Below, one piece after another: positions 23,248 through 35,571 of a stretch of DNA of 47,570 bases (the first letter of the stretch is position 1; every line of letters starts with the position of its first letter). Below the pieces are notes generated by a model that saw only the letters and a list, made by a program, of their open reading frames with translations, had not been told where the DNA came from and did no database searches. Location: contig NW_003121912.1 of NCBI RefSeq assembly GCF_000003605.2, positions 473,041 to 520,610 on the forward strand, written 5' to 3'. The DNA is from Saccoglossus kowalevskii (Eukaryota > Hemichordata > Enteropneusta > Harrimaniidae). A program made the position numbers and the translations under genes.

Positions 23248-24890
23248 TTATTGTACATATGTCACCTTAACGCCGTACGTTACAGCGTGCCGTAACTTTG
23301 CGGTATTTTACGGGGAATTTTCATCCTACCAAATTAGGAAATGTGAATTCCAAATGTGGAATGATTACGCTCGTAATCATTAATAATAATGAATAAAAAC
23401 TAACATGGCTGCCACCAGAGTTTGACCTAATTCAACACAAAGAAGTTCGCTGATTCTGTTCTAAACACTTTGGATTTCGGCATTCCCATGGTGTATCCTT
23501 GGAAGGAAAAGATGTATAATAATAAGGTTATTACGAGAATACCTCAAAGTATGCACTCAGACAGTACGCCGCGCGTCGAGCGACGAGCAGATTCTCCAGC
23601 TGCACTCTCTTCGTGTACATACTTTAAGGTATCCTCGTAATAAGCTCATATTATATTAATTAGATACAGGTTTATTGAGCTAATTTACCTGATTTTAATA
23701 TATTTTCTAAATTTAATTAAACTGGGTCAAACCAATACTTGCCATGTGTCAGAGGAGAGTTGTTTAATCGATGTTAATTTGACTTAATTTTCGTTTATTT
23801 AGGATATTCTCAAAATTTCTCACACTGCCCCAGGCTTCAATAGTACACAGCTCATTAAAAAACACACGGGAGTACTTTTTAAGTGTTTATCAAGCCTATT
23901 CAGAATGCGATTGGTCGTTTATCGAGACACATGCGTTTCCCTGCAGTAATATTTCAGCAATTCAATGTTATGTGACTTTGTAAGGTAATTTGTTTGTCTC
24001 GCAAACATCGCAGTCGACAGCAGGACACCGAATTCAACAACAACATCTTCATAGCCGTGTTTTTAGTTTTACGGGTATAAACGATTTGTTCAAACCTTTG
24101 GGTATTGAATTTGTTAGATAAACATGTTGAAATTATACACTAGGTTGTGATTTACTGTTTACTGGAAACATTGTTTTTGTTTTCAACCGTGAAATATGCC
24201 GGTAAATACGCATGCATTTTTAATTAATAGTACGTACCATTAATTCAGTATCACCGCTGGTGTATTGCCTCAGACAAATACTTATGTTGGAAAAAAACGC
24301 ATGTAACAATATATAATACCGAACAACGTGAAATAACATTAAAATATCCGTTTAATTTTTAAAAATCGATCATTTTCATTTACGTTCTTGGTTGCCAAGA
24401 TTGAGAGTGTTTCATTCCATTGTTAATTAATCAACCAGGTAGATTTCCCAATGTTCGGATACTTTAATTATATAACGTACTGACTTAATTTAGGTATATA
24501 TCACGATGGAATAGGCAAATTAAATACTTTTATTTTTAAATTGGTTGAAATAATATGAGATTATTACGAGGATACCTCAAAGTATGCACGAAGGCAGTAC
24601 AGCGGAAGTATCGACGGACGCGCAAGCGCCGTACTGCCTGAGTGCATCTTTTTCTTCCAAGGATACATCATGGGAATGCCTATATCCGAAAAGTTTAGAA
24701 CAGAATCAGCAAACTTGTTTGTGTAGCAGCCACGTTTGTTTTTATTTATTAGGGGACTCTTACGCACCGCGTAATCATTCCGTATTTGGAATTTGCATTT
24801 CTTAATATGATAGGATGAAATACCCCATGAAATACCGCAAAATTACTGCACGCTGTAACGTATGGCGTTACGGTGACAGATGTATAATAA
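23248..24890. mobile_element. Foldback-type element with about 330-400-bp inverted arms
   Basis: The left arm (about 23248-23654) and right arm (about 24551-24890) are inverted copies over their full length at roughly 75-80% identity by eye. Landmarks are TGTCACCnTAACGCC at the outer tip, TGCGGTATTT, GGAATGATTACGC, GCTGATTCTGTTCTAAAC, CATTCCCATG, TGTATCCTTGGAAG and GGTATCCTCGTAATAA at the inner end. The left arm carries an extra 38 bp that duplicates inner-end sequence in inverted orientation. The central 0.9 kb has no open frame of note. Long inverted arms around a short centre are typical of foldback or MULE-like transposons; superfamily not determined. Confidence 0.8.
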
Positions 24891-26760
24891 TAAATTCTAC
24901 TTCAAGATAATCATCTCTGTTCTTTCATATCCCGAGTAGTATTACGAGCCTTGGACGATACTATTCGTTGTTTGGTTGATTAACAGCAAATATTCTGAGA
25001 TATTTACCCTAAACGTCATGCATTTATGAAGGATTAGTTTGTGGGAAAACAACCCTAATTCTGGTTTTCAGAATCGATAACGTTCTGGTGTTGTATTGCT
25101 ACAGCATAAATCACAATTTCTTGAACCTTGTCAGATAAGAGATATAAACATAATATCATAAGAAAGTACTTGACCTAATCTGTTGAAATGGCGTAACGAC
25201 ACGTGTTGCGATCTCGAGTCATATGTCGTCTCATTTGTCATTATGATGGAAATCATGATTGGTTAAAAATGCCAAATATAGCACGTATTGCCTATTTCTT
25301 TGATGTAAAGAGAGGTGCGTAATGGATGACGTCATCAGATCGATAATACTCGACCAAAAACATAGCTATTTAAGTTTTTACTATTCGAAGAACAGGATTT
25401 AAAAATTAGAATAGAATAACCGGAAAACATGTTTATTATTAAAACATAACCGAAATTGTGCTGCCCAATGTCGCCATGTTTATTATTTTCAATCTAAGTA
25501 AACTTCAACAAGCGAGAGAAAAAAAAAACATTTCGAAATCGACTAGAATAGTGTTAGATGCACTATGGGTGAAAACAAATAATTTTAATACTGCCATCTC
25601 ATATTTCATGTTAATGAATAAATTTGATTATGATATATCATATTGTAAAAAAAAAACGTTGTTCGTGTAGCACGGACCTGAGTATTTGTTCCGTGAAACA
25701 ATGACACGTCACTTCTACGCATGTGCACTGATTGTTTTGGAGCACCCAATAACAATCACTGCGCATGCGTAGTAGTGTTTTTCATTTGTCATCAAAAGAA
25801 TACAATGTGCTGTGAAAACACTTCATGTTTTTGTTTTTTTATAAATTATTTAGTTGTACCTTATTATTGTATTATTATATTATAAATATAATACTAACTT
25901 ATATAATATTGTGTATACGTTTTTTAAATATGAATGTACAGTACGTAGGATAGAAGAAAATACAGGAAATTTGGTTGATTTGGTTGAGGGTGAGTGTCCG
26001 GGAATATATATATATATAATGAGATCACATGACAAACCCGAATGATATGGTTATTTTCACCAGCTGAGACAGGTTAGATAATTCTCACGTGCCCGTTTCT
26101 CGTGAAATAACGTTTCATTGATATCCGCTTCGCACGGTGCCGATAACAAGTCCGTCAGTATTATTCGGATCTATATCGGTAGTCAACGCGAATCTCCAGG
26201 GGTAACGGCGTTGATTACAGAATCGAATTATCAGAAACGGTGGCTCGAGTTTGTCGGCGAATAGTTGATGATCTCCGATTTAGATGCGGGCCCTTTTACT
26301 CCCCCATCAACTCAAAGTGAGTAATTGTAATGACAAGAACTAGACAACTATACGATGGAAAAATGTTCTCAATGACATTCGAATCGCCCTGAGGGCAGTC
26401 ACCTGGCCTGCAGAGACATTTACCTTCGAATTTATTATTTTCTGACAGTATTAAAAACATGAGTATAAATACTAGATATGTCGCAGATGCAGTATACGAT
26501 CGGTGATATATTATAGTAAATCTTTTAACGATAAAAAGATATCTGGCAAATGAAAGATATTTATTCGACTGTGTCTTGCGAGTTCACGGCATTATATTAC
26601 TCGTAAGCATACAATGGTGTGTGTGTTGACCGATTACGCTGCATACGTGTTTAAGGAGCTAAATCTGTATCACTGCAAAGATGGGTGTATGATACTACAG
26701 CGTATATTTTTGTAAAAAAAATAATACACACCTGAAAGAACGAAAACTGTGGTGTACAGA
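24891..26760. other. No gene seen
   Basis: AT-rich DNA with a short (TA)n run near 26006-26018. The small ORFs at 25458-25670 and 25854-26045 have no recognisable features. Confidence 0.5.
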
Positions 26761-27160
26761 TTGTACCAATGAAAGGAACTCTTCTGGTCCATTCTGAGCG
26801 GGAATTCCTTCTGTCTGTCACAATGAGCCGAATCGTTGATGTGACACGCAGACGACATACATCGGAGTCGGTACAATCCGCGAAATTACTTTTGCTTCAC
26901 TGCCGCCTGCGTGCCACGCTGACGACACCCATCGGAGTTGACGCAATCAGTAGAAACAATGAATTGGTTTTTTGGCGTGAAACACAGGCGAAGACACACC
27001 GGGATATTAAAAATATTGGCGCAATATTAAACAGAATGACTTTTACTCCCGGACTTCGCTGCCCTTCTGTATGTCACACTGCAGTTGTCGCACTCAACGG
27101 AACCACTGTTTACCTATTTGTTGTGTGTCACGCAGCTGACACAGACCGGAGTTAGCGTAA
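26761..27160 (+). repeat. Degenerate tandem repeat of about 80-130 bp
   Basis: The motif ACGCnGACGACACnCATCGGAGT and the following GCAAT recur near 26847, 26913, 26990 and 27130 with heavy divergence. A 128-codon plus-strand ORF runs across all of them, but no domain is recognised. The repeat, rather than selection, may keep it open. Confidence 0.4.
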
Positions 27161-27322
27161 TTAACCGAATCCCTTTATAGCGATCCCAAGTGAGCAAAGT
27201 GTTAAACCGTGAAGATAACAAATTGTTATTCTCGTTAATTAGAGTCATGTGTGTCGACCTGTAGGCAAATAGAACATTTAAGTGTGAATCAGGATTGTTC
27301 CTATAAAATCCGCTGTGCATGG

Positions 27323-27497
27323 TTAAAGGGCGGTAGTCATCGTGCCGCGTCCTGTTCGATATGGCACTCATAGCGACGTATAGAGAGTAGCGTGTTATTC
27401 TCCACACAAATCGCGCGCGTGCTCTGCGACGTATTTTACACGTCGCGAGGGGACCCATATCAAACACGACGCGGTGCGACGACTGCGGTGCTTTAAA
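27323..27497. mobile_element. TTAA-flanked MITE, family 2, copy B
   Basis: A 175-bp relative of 14427-14545. It is bordered by TTAA, starts AGGGCGGTAGTCATCGTGCC and ends GCGACGACTGCGGTGCT. It shares CGTCCTGTTCGATATG and ACTCATAGCGACG with copy A and has a longer interior rich in CGCG. Confidence 0.8.
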
Positions 27498-30400
27498 TAC
27501 AAAAAAATGTAAAATTACGTAATTTTTTTACTTTGCAATATAGTAAAAATGTGTATTTGGGGGCATACTAAAATTAATACGAATGATATGTCAAAATCTG
27601 GAATGGATCTTTGAAGATAATTACATCTATATAATTTCTGACGAAATGCCAACCACGCATGCGATCACACTCTGCGAAGCATATGTCAATAAGGTGTAAT
27701 TAAACATGATCGACATGGATTCAAAGATAATCTTGGTTTGTTTTTCACTGTTCTTACAGCAATTATTCAGATACCAGTCAGTGTAACCAGGTGTCCACAT
27801 GTGTTCTCTCACGTATACATCGACGCGATTTTATTAAACGATTCAGTGACAACAACAAATACGTGCTTCGGGGTAAGATTCAATGCTTAGATCTTTGAAG
27901 GTATCTTGGACGGATCGGAGTCGCCATCTCCCCGAGGAATGTTACACCGTTGAAGGTATTATATATTGATTGTGTTTCTACGTAAATGGTTTTCATCTAC
28001 GTCAAGATATAATGTACTCACAAGGATTGATAACCTTGTTGAACAATGCGGCAGAAATTTGCATTTTCTCATTTACTGTGACATGAAAATTACAGTATGA
28101 ACAGAGAGTATTATATGTACGAATAATAAAATAATAATATAGAATACTCGATTGTTTTGACTCTGTTCGAGATTCAAATTATGTGTCTACTCAGTGAGTA
28201 ATTCATTGTGGGAGAAATGTATTCATTAAAAAGTCAATAAACTAACTGACAATATTTGTAACAATGTTAAAGTTCATTATACTAACTTCACTGTACAATG
28301 TTCCCAGTTGTATTTGTCATAGAACCATTTTTTTTTTCAAAAACGTCAAAAGAAGGATAAAATTATTAAAACATATCAATAAAAATATAATATATTTCGC
28401 GAATTGAATCCACGTACTTTAGTTATAAAACGGTAAATTTTTCGACAAATCCACTAACTTTTTAAGAAAATAGTAGGACCCAGATGTTTCTATGGACACT
28501 CTTGCATAATTTCAATAATGGCAATTATTCATCTGTTGAAAATAGCATTGGGAGCATTCAGATTTCAATCGAAAACGTTATTCTGTATTTATTTTTTTCT
28601 TGTTGATGTTTTTTTTTTTAGCGTTTTATGTGTTTTTTTTGCAAGCCACCACAAGTAAATAAAAACACAGTCGGGTAAGGAACTATGAATCATTCCCAAC
28701 AAACAAATGGATTTGATCAAAAACAAATATTTTGGGGATAATTTCACAATTTTTAGGTTACATTCTAATATACTGTATTTTCAAGTAGATAAGATGCATT
28801 GAGTACAAAAGTCAAAACGCATTCGAGATGTGTTTGTCTTGTGATATTGACAGATTTATTTTTAGCCAACTCATTTAATGGTTTGTCAATAACATATATG
28901 AAGAAAAATGACATTCTTGTCAAGATCACAGAAGAAGATCTTTGTACTAAAAATAATATTGTCAAGTATAATAAAACTCACCGTAGTTCCATTATGCCAA
29001 TTCACCCATGTTGAATTGCCGCCATTGAAAAGACGATGGCAATCTTGTCGTATACAATTTCAGTCGAGGTGTTAATGGCGTTTTAATAGAGTGATATCCT
29101 TGTCGGATTTCCTGCAAGCATATAATATCGATAAATACGAATTCCCTGTTGTAGAAAATTGTCGCCCGGTTTGATATTCCGGCAATATCTGCAAAAAAAG
29201 TGCGACCACAAATGACGCGGCAAAATTGACAGTACTGAAGATCGGAGATCACACCAAGTTATGAAATGAATAAACTTGTTCTCTCTCTATTGTAGAACTA
29301 TGTAATCCTTAGAAGCGAACTAGAACACACATCACCGAGCCGCTGAGTTGCCGACACCTATCATGTTTACGATGTTTACCATTTAATACAATCGGTGTTG
29401 CGATGCGACAGTATTATTAGACTGTTCTCTCTCATCTCTTTCTCTTTGAGATTCCATACGTGCGTGGTAGTGCATACACTGCACAGAGATGCATGCCGGG
29501 AAAGAGGAGTTTTTGATTATCCGCTTTCGAACTGTGGATATATTAATGTTGACAAGGTTTGAAAATTAAATTGGGTTTGTAGGCTGTAAATCAGTTATCA
29601 AGCTTAGATAGAAAAGATGATGTCATTATGCAAGTACTTCTTTAAGTCCCTAAATAATAGAATAAAAAACACCCAACGGAATACTAGCTACGCACCTGCT
29701 CTCGGCATCGACTGTAGTAGGTTTTGTCCAGTATCGGCATGAGAGTTAATTCCTATGGGAGAATCTTCCGAAATATATTGCGGTGACGGGAAGAGAGTGG
29801 GTATTAATTATACCTATCAATATGGTAATCGACAGACGTCGTGTAATAATTATTGTTGCGCACGCGCAGTATGTATATTGTGTTTTGTTTACGATATGAT
29901 GGGTACATGACAATAGGTTCATTTTGAGAAAACTAATTGTTGAAGATCGAGAAACGGGTGTTGAGGGTTGATCGTATACAATCATGGGGTTGGCTGGAAG
30001 ATTGATGAGTTGAAAAAAAAAATGAGAACCTAACGCCGGAAAAAAATTATGTGCAAGGTATATCGAGAACAATATGTTGACACATTCAAAAAAAAATGCA
30101 CCGGTCACAATATTCCGATCGATCCCCCGATTTTGAAAGACTGACCTTTTAGATGTGCACACCACGTGTAGTATACGCCTTCTTATATTTCTGTTTAAAA
30201 TGATAAAGATCGACAGTTATGTCAACTGAAGGATTCTTGTTGAATAAAAGATAATATAATGAATATTTTCACGTTCGGGGGGAAAAAATTAAGACGTTTT
30301 AGAAATATGATAAATCTTATTGTTTATGATGATTCAATCGTCAAATAATCAGTTACTCGGTAAACAAATATACAGTCATGTAGAAAATTAGGACATCTAA

Positions 30401-31019
30401 TCCGTTCGGTATATCCACACGGTTACTAAAAAAGATTTTAGTAACCGTGGTATATCAATCCAAACAGATCATCCAAACAAGTACACAGGTTATCTGATTG
30501 CGCCCTCAAATGCACAGTATTTTTTTATTTTGTTTTTATACGTTGAGTTAGATTTCTACACATCAGTGTCACCATTGGAGTGGGCAAGGGTTATTTTCGT
30601 TCAACGTAATTGCAATATTTTTTGTTTGTACAACGTAAATTGAAAAAATAAATTATGTAATTCTGTAATCACAGGCTAGACGTACAACGTAATCAATCAA
30701 ATATTTTGTTCGTACACTGTAAAAATGTGTCATTTTTCTCGGTACGTACAAGAATTTTCTAGGTTTTCTTTCTTAATCTTCCGTAAAATGTAAAATAGCC
30801 TTTATTTTCTCTGTAAACTGTAAACATTCAATTTTCACTGTAAACTGTAAAAACGTCCTTTTTTCTTTGTAAATTGTAAAAGGCCCTATTTATTTTCCCT
30901 TAAAACTGTACCAGCTACCCCCCTTACCGCCCCTCGCCATTGTACTGGGTTTGTGGGTGGTACATTTGGGTCAGGGATTTGGGTCTATGGAGTTAGATCA
31001 TCGAGAAGCCTTCAGTATA
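27498..31019. other. No confident gene
   Basis: AT-rich DNA. There is a perfect 12-bp hairpin (CGGTTACTAAAA, 4-bp loop, complement) at 30420-30447. Irregular reiterations of GTACAACGTAA and CTGTAAACTGTAAA occupy 30600-30870, just before the minisatellite. The minus ORF at 28992-29252 meets a good donor (ACG|GTGAGT near 28982), but no frame runs cleanly from an acceptor to it. The ORF at 29746-30165 is unrecognised. Confidence 0.5.
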
Positions 31020-32115
31020 AGCATCGTATTGGGTTCGTGTGTAAGATATTTGCGAATATGGCGTCACATATACTGGGTTCGTATGTAGGATATTTGGGAA
31101 TATTGCGTCACATATATTAGGTTCTTGCGTGTGATTTTTTTCGGGGGGTATGGCGTTACATATACTAGGTTTGTCACGGTGTGTGGGATATTTAGGTATA
31201 TGACGTTACATATACTAGATTCGTGTGTGGGATATTTGGGTATATTGTGCCACATATACTGGGTTCGTGCTTGTGATTTTGGGGGGGTATGGCGTTACAT
31301 ATACTAGGTTTGTGTGTGGGATATTTGGGTATATGGCGTTACATATACTAGATTTGTGTGTGGGATATTTGGAAATATGGCGTCACATATACTGGGTTCG
31401 TGTGTGCGATATTTGGGTATATTGCGTCACATATACTGGGTTCGTGCTTGTGATTTTTTGGGGGGTATGGCGTTACATATACTAGGTTTGTGTGTGGGAT
31501 ATTTGGGTATATGGCGTTACATATACTAGATTTGTGTGTGGGATATTTGGGTATATGGCGTCACATATATTGGGTTCGTGTGTGCGATATTTGGGTATAT
31601 TGCGTCACATATACTGGGTTCGTGCGTGTGATTGTTTTCGGGGGGTATGGCGTTACATATACTGGGTACGTGTGTGGGATATTTGGGTATATGGCGTTAC
31701 ATATTCTAGATTTGTGTGTGGGATATTTGGGTATATGGCGTCACATATACTGGGTTCGTGCGTAAGATATTTGGGAATATGGCGTCACATATACTGGGTT
31801 CGTGCGTAAGATATTTGGGAATATGGCGTCACATATATTAGGTTCTTATGTGTGTGTGTTTCGGGGGTATGGAGTTACATATACTGGGTTCGTGTTTGGG
31901 TATTTGGGTATATTGCGTTACACATACTAGATTTGTGTGTGGGATATTTGGGTATATGGCGTCACATATACTGGGTTCGTGCGTAAGATATTTGGGAATA
32001 TGGCGTCACATATACTGGGTTCGTACGTCGAATATTTGGGAATAAGGCGTCACATATATTAGGTTCTTGCATGGGATTTTAGGGTACATGGCGTCACATA
32101 TACTGGGTCTGTAAG
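31020..32115. repeat. 44-bp minisatellite, about 24 units
   Basis: The basic unit is GGCGTCACATATACTGGGTT followed by CGTGTGTGGGATATTTGGGTATAT. Unit starts at 31061, 31105 and many later positions are spaced 44 bp, but some units are 48-52 bp because GATATTTGGGTAT is replaced by GATTTTnGGGGGGGTAT. GCGTCAC and GCGTTAC unit types alternate in blocks, a higher-order pattern. Long ORFs in several frames (for example 31490-31809) are made by the repeat and are not genes. Confidence 0.95.
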
Positions 32116-33088
32116 TGGGAGGAACAGTTGTTGTCGGGAATCGGAGCAGGGAACTGGCAAGAGGCATACAAGTTAATGTAAAATATCTGAAACAAAACTG
32201 TCGGTCAAAGGTGATTGGAGATTTCAAGCAGGCATGAATTTCCAAGCATAAAGTTAAACGCACGTATTAGAAATCAAAATACATTAATTTTCGCTTGAAA
32301 ATGTCACACGGCTTGTAACACAACCCGAGATTAAGAGCAGTGCCGTCACGTGACCGCGATTTACGAAATGAGTACCACGATTGTCTTGAATTGCCCAATG
32401 AGCTTCCAAGAATGACCTTATGTTTGACCTCCAAAAGGACATACAACCTGGTATTTTTTGAGGTACAAACACATTATGGATGAACATTTCATCGTTAATT
32501 AATGTAAACAGTTGCCATTGAAGTTCATAAGCACTGAAAAATGAACAAAATGAATGACAATATTGAAAATTATTGTTGTTACTAGGGCAACAAAACCCGC
32601 CCCGCCCCATGAAGTACCGGGATGTAACAGGCAGGAGTTATGTGTGCCACCTCCATATACCGTAACTTGGTCATTGGCGCGACATTTTAAATCGTCTCCG
32701 TTATAAACTCGGGCGACGGCATAGTTGGGAAAACAAATTGCACAGAAAAAAATCACGAACAAAGACTTTTGAAGGGATCAATAACAACAAAATAATTTGC
32801 ACGCCTAAATTTAAAGGGCAAAGTATTTTATACAGCAAATTTGTCATGAACAAAAATGGGCTCAGTTTATAATGGTCCTTGTCTTATGTAAAGGATAAAT
32901 CCCGATTTTTATAAACGAGTTTCCATATATACTACATCGATCAATGAGACACGGTTCATTAAACATTACTTAAATATTAGGCAGCACCGCCTTACAGGAT
33001 GTTTTGTAGTTAGTGAATGTTGTAATTTGATGTTCAATTTTAGTTCGTTTTGTAGTTTTCACAGGTTCCCAAGTCAGTGCTGTGTCAG
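32116..33088. other. Satellite flank with two unexplained minus ORFs
   Basis: Minus ORFs at 32762-32499 (hydrophobic start MFVIFFCAICF, then several Cys) and 32610-32284 overlap in different frames. A tttcattttttcag-like acceptor-type sequence (ttcatttttcag) lies between them near 32535, but the available donors do not give a matching phase. No family recognised. Confidence 0.4.
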
Positions 33089-33198
<110 letters not shown>

Positions 33199-33907
33199 GG
33201 AATTACACGTCAAATAAAGTTTAGTGACCCCTATCCTGGTTTGTAGGTTATTTTAAAATGTAATGCCATATAATGTACTAGTATATTCGATATAGATAGA
33301 CACATCATAGTACATTCTTTCATTGGCTAATATTATTATATTAAATGATATTTATAATTTACAGTTACGTCTGGCAGAATCCTATGATTCTAAAATTGCG
33401 GGAAATTGCCAACATGTGGGGGTTCGAACTTGTTTCCATGGAAACAATGATTATGCGATCCTCCCCATCGCGTTGAGCTCTACGATGACATTTTTAATTA
33501 GTACGTGGAATTTGGTCACCATAACTGCACTTTTAGAACATGGATATGTTATTAAGCCATGATAGCCAAAATGTGTACATGGGTGTTGTAGGGGTTATAT
33601 TTACATCCGGGATTTAAAAATGAAATTTATGGCACTTGCGTGCTGACAAGGTCCCAATAAAAACGCCCCCTCAGTAGACTTGCATACAGTCTTTTGTTTG
33701 TTTGTTTTTTGTGTTGTCTTTTTTTTTCAATACAATAAATTATTATGTGAGTGTACTAGTATATGTGGTGAGAGCCGTGTTACCACGAAACAATTGCAAC
33801 AACGGTGGAATGGAAAGATTGTTTTTACCTTCCTAAAATTTTCATTACACGCATGGCAAAAAGCGTTACAATTGTCGTTTTGTGGTGGCTCCCATATCAA
33901 TTATTCT
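33199..33907. other. No gene seen
   Basis: Spacer; the ORFs at 33323-33562 and 33680-33952 are unremarkable. Confidence 0.5.
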
Positions 33908-34237
33908 TATCCTCGGGGGCGGAGCTACGTCACAGACGTTCCACGTTGCTAAGACGCGCACCACTGTACCACGTATTTCTATGGGCTTTGTGCGCGCTGC
34001 TGTGGAACTCCGGTGGAGCCGGTGAAAATTCGAGAAAACAACACAAACTCAACTTTGAAGTAATCCCGAACAACCAAATTTATATATGTTACACACGTAG
34101 GGCTAATCTTGTTACACTGTTCAGAGGAGTCTCAACAATCATCCCAAAGTACCGTTTTCTGCGAGTTTTGGGCCTTTGTTTTCACCGCCGCTGGTTGCCA
34201 GGCGGTGAAAATACCCGGATGTCCGCCCCCGAGGATA
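33908..34237. mobile_element. 330-bp MITE, family 3, copy 1 (intact ends)
   Basis: The ends are a perfect 16-bp inverted repeat, TATCCTCGGGGGCGGA, with its complement at 34222-34237. The outer TA may be a target duplication, as in Tc1/mariner-type elements. The interior (GGAGCTACGTCAC, CTGCTGTGGAAC, CGGTGAAAAT, TTGCCAGGCGGTG) recurs in inverted orientation at 39688-39937 and 41646-41971. The long plus ORF crossing it (33805-34434) is a by-product. Confidence 0.85.
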
Positions 34238-35074
34238 GTACGGCACCAAAAACACGATCCAACAGTAATGTCCGAAAACTACAAAGTAGGCTATATATAT
34301 ACAGCGTTTGGATTCCTATTAACCGGCACACTAGACAATTTGTGATGTTTTATATAGTGCATTTTAGGAGTCAGTATTTTCTAATGTTTGTCATAGTTCC
34401 AAAGTTTGCAAAAAATCTGCAACGCAATCTATGAAAGGAGAACAAACAGATTAGGATAATTAACGAACCAACAAATTATGGTTCAAAATATCGAAAATAA
34501 AATATCCGGCGAAATGTGGTTCACCAATATATACTGAGCAGACTAAACAACACTTTGAAACTATGTTTTATTCTTTTATAGCGATGCTTCAAACTTCAAT
34601 TCTTGCACCATACGAACCACTGACCTACCCCAACAACAGCCCCCCCCCCACATTAATGCCTAATTCTAAATTATATACATTGACATTCGTTTGGCGAGAC
34701 TATCGCTAACCAATTATTTAATTAATGATTATTATGATTTGCATAATACCAATATTTATGTGAATGATATAAAAAAAACACGCCGAAACAAACAAATAAT
34801 GAACCCTCTCTGCTGGTGAACACACAACTATCTTGTTTGTTATAGGATAGGATAGGATATAATATTTTATTTGGCACGTACACAATACAAAGCTAGTATA
34901 AAGTCCAAAATAACACAAACAAAATAAGCTAAAACAATTCTAAAACATGAAAAACAAAGTTTGCTAGACTACTACAAATAAAAATATCAGAACTCGAAAA
35001 AATCAAAACAAAAATATCCTATTATATATTTATATATGTTATATGCAAATGATTTAGAATTCAGATGAATGGAA
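34238..35074. other. Spacer with a possible LINE 3' tail
   Basis: On the minus strand, around 34985-34843, the sequence runs to CAAATAAAATATTATATCC and then short TCCTA repeats. A polyadenylation signal followed by a pentamer tail is a common 3' end of invertebrate non-LTR elements. No coding part is present. Otherwise nothing is seen. Confidence 0.35.
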
Positions 35075-35230
35075 AGCCGGTGGCCGAGGGGAAGACGTGT
35101 AGTGGCGTGAAGCTAGGCGATTAGGTGCCGTACGCGAGCGCCGGTTCGAGTCACGCACGCAGTACGTATTTACTATAATTAGACATAGTCATTACCTTGC
35201 CGTTTATTCGGTGTTATTTGCTGGCATTAA
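35075..35230 (+). mobile_element. tRNA-derived SINE, second copy (3'-truncated)
   Basis: The head GCCGGTGGCCGAGGGGAAGA has a better-preserved B box, GGTTCGAGTCA, followed by the shared body ATTCGGTGTTATTTGCT. It diverges from the 22932 copy soon after and has no ATTAC tail. Confidence 0.8.
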
Positions 35231-35455
35231 AACAAATTTATTAGCTGCCTAAATTCTATCCTTTTCCAGTTTAATAGCTTCTTTTTTTTTTATCAAACTT
35301 TATTGTATTTTTATCTAGATCCCGAATGATAATGTGATTTCAATAAAGTATTTACCTATAACACAATACTTGAATTCCCCTATCCGGAAAAAATACTTTA
35401 ATTTTCTTGCTAAATTGGCTCGGGAAAAAATAATACTGATTTTTAATAATTCCAA

Positions 35456-35571
35456 CCCCAATCACAGCGTCTTGTAACGTTTCTAAGTCAGTATTACCCT
35501 GGCAACGTAATATCTGCAAGCACTTACAGCGAATACTGACTTAGAACTGTTACAAGACCCTGTGACCCCAA
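35456..35571. mobile_element. 104-bp hairpin MITE with 6-bp target duplication
   Basis: The element is 35462-35565. Inverted arms of about 34 bp begin TCACAGCGTCTTGTAAC and end GTTACAAGACCCTGTGA, with three mismatches and a loop of about 36 bp. The direct repeat CCCCAA lies immediately outside on both sides (35456-35461, 35566-35571). The arms could fold as an RNA hairpin. Confidence 0.8.

Noticed and set aside
28480-28520. Possible missing receptor exon with an N-I-W motif on the minus strand
   Set aside because: An in-frame stop lies three codons upstream and the expected DExNQ residues are absent.
28992-29252. Candidate exon ending at a strong GTGAGT donor on the minus strand
   Set aside because: Every frame from the nearest acceptors (gcttgcag, tttttgcag) reaches a stop before the donor, and no family is recognised.
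31064-32045. Many ORFs with repeated aromatic-rich motifs such as VCGIFGYMALHIL
   Set aside because: They arise from the 44-bp minisatellite read in several frames, and units of 48-52 bp shift the frame repeatedly.
33805-34434. 209-codon plus-strand ORF, the second longest in the window
   Set aside because: It runs through the whole 330-bp MITE at 33908-34237, whose other copies are broken in this frame.
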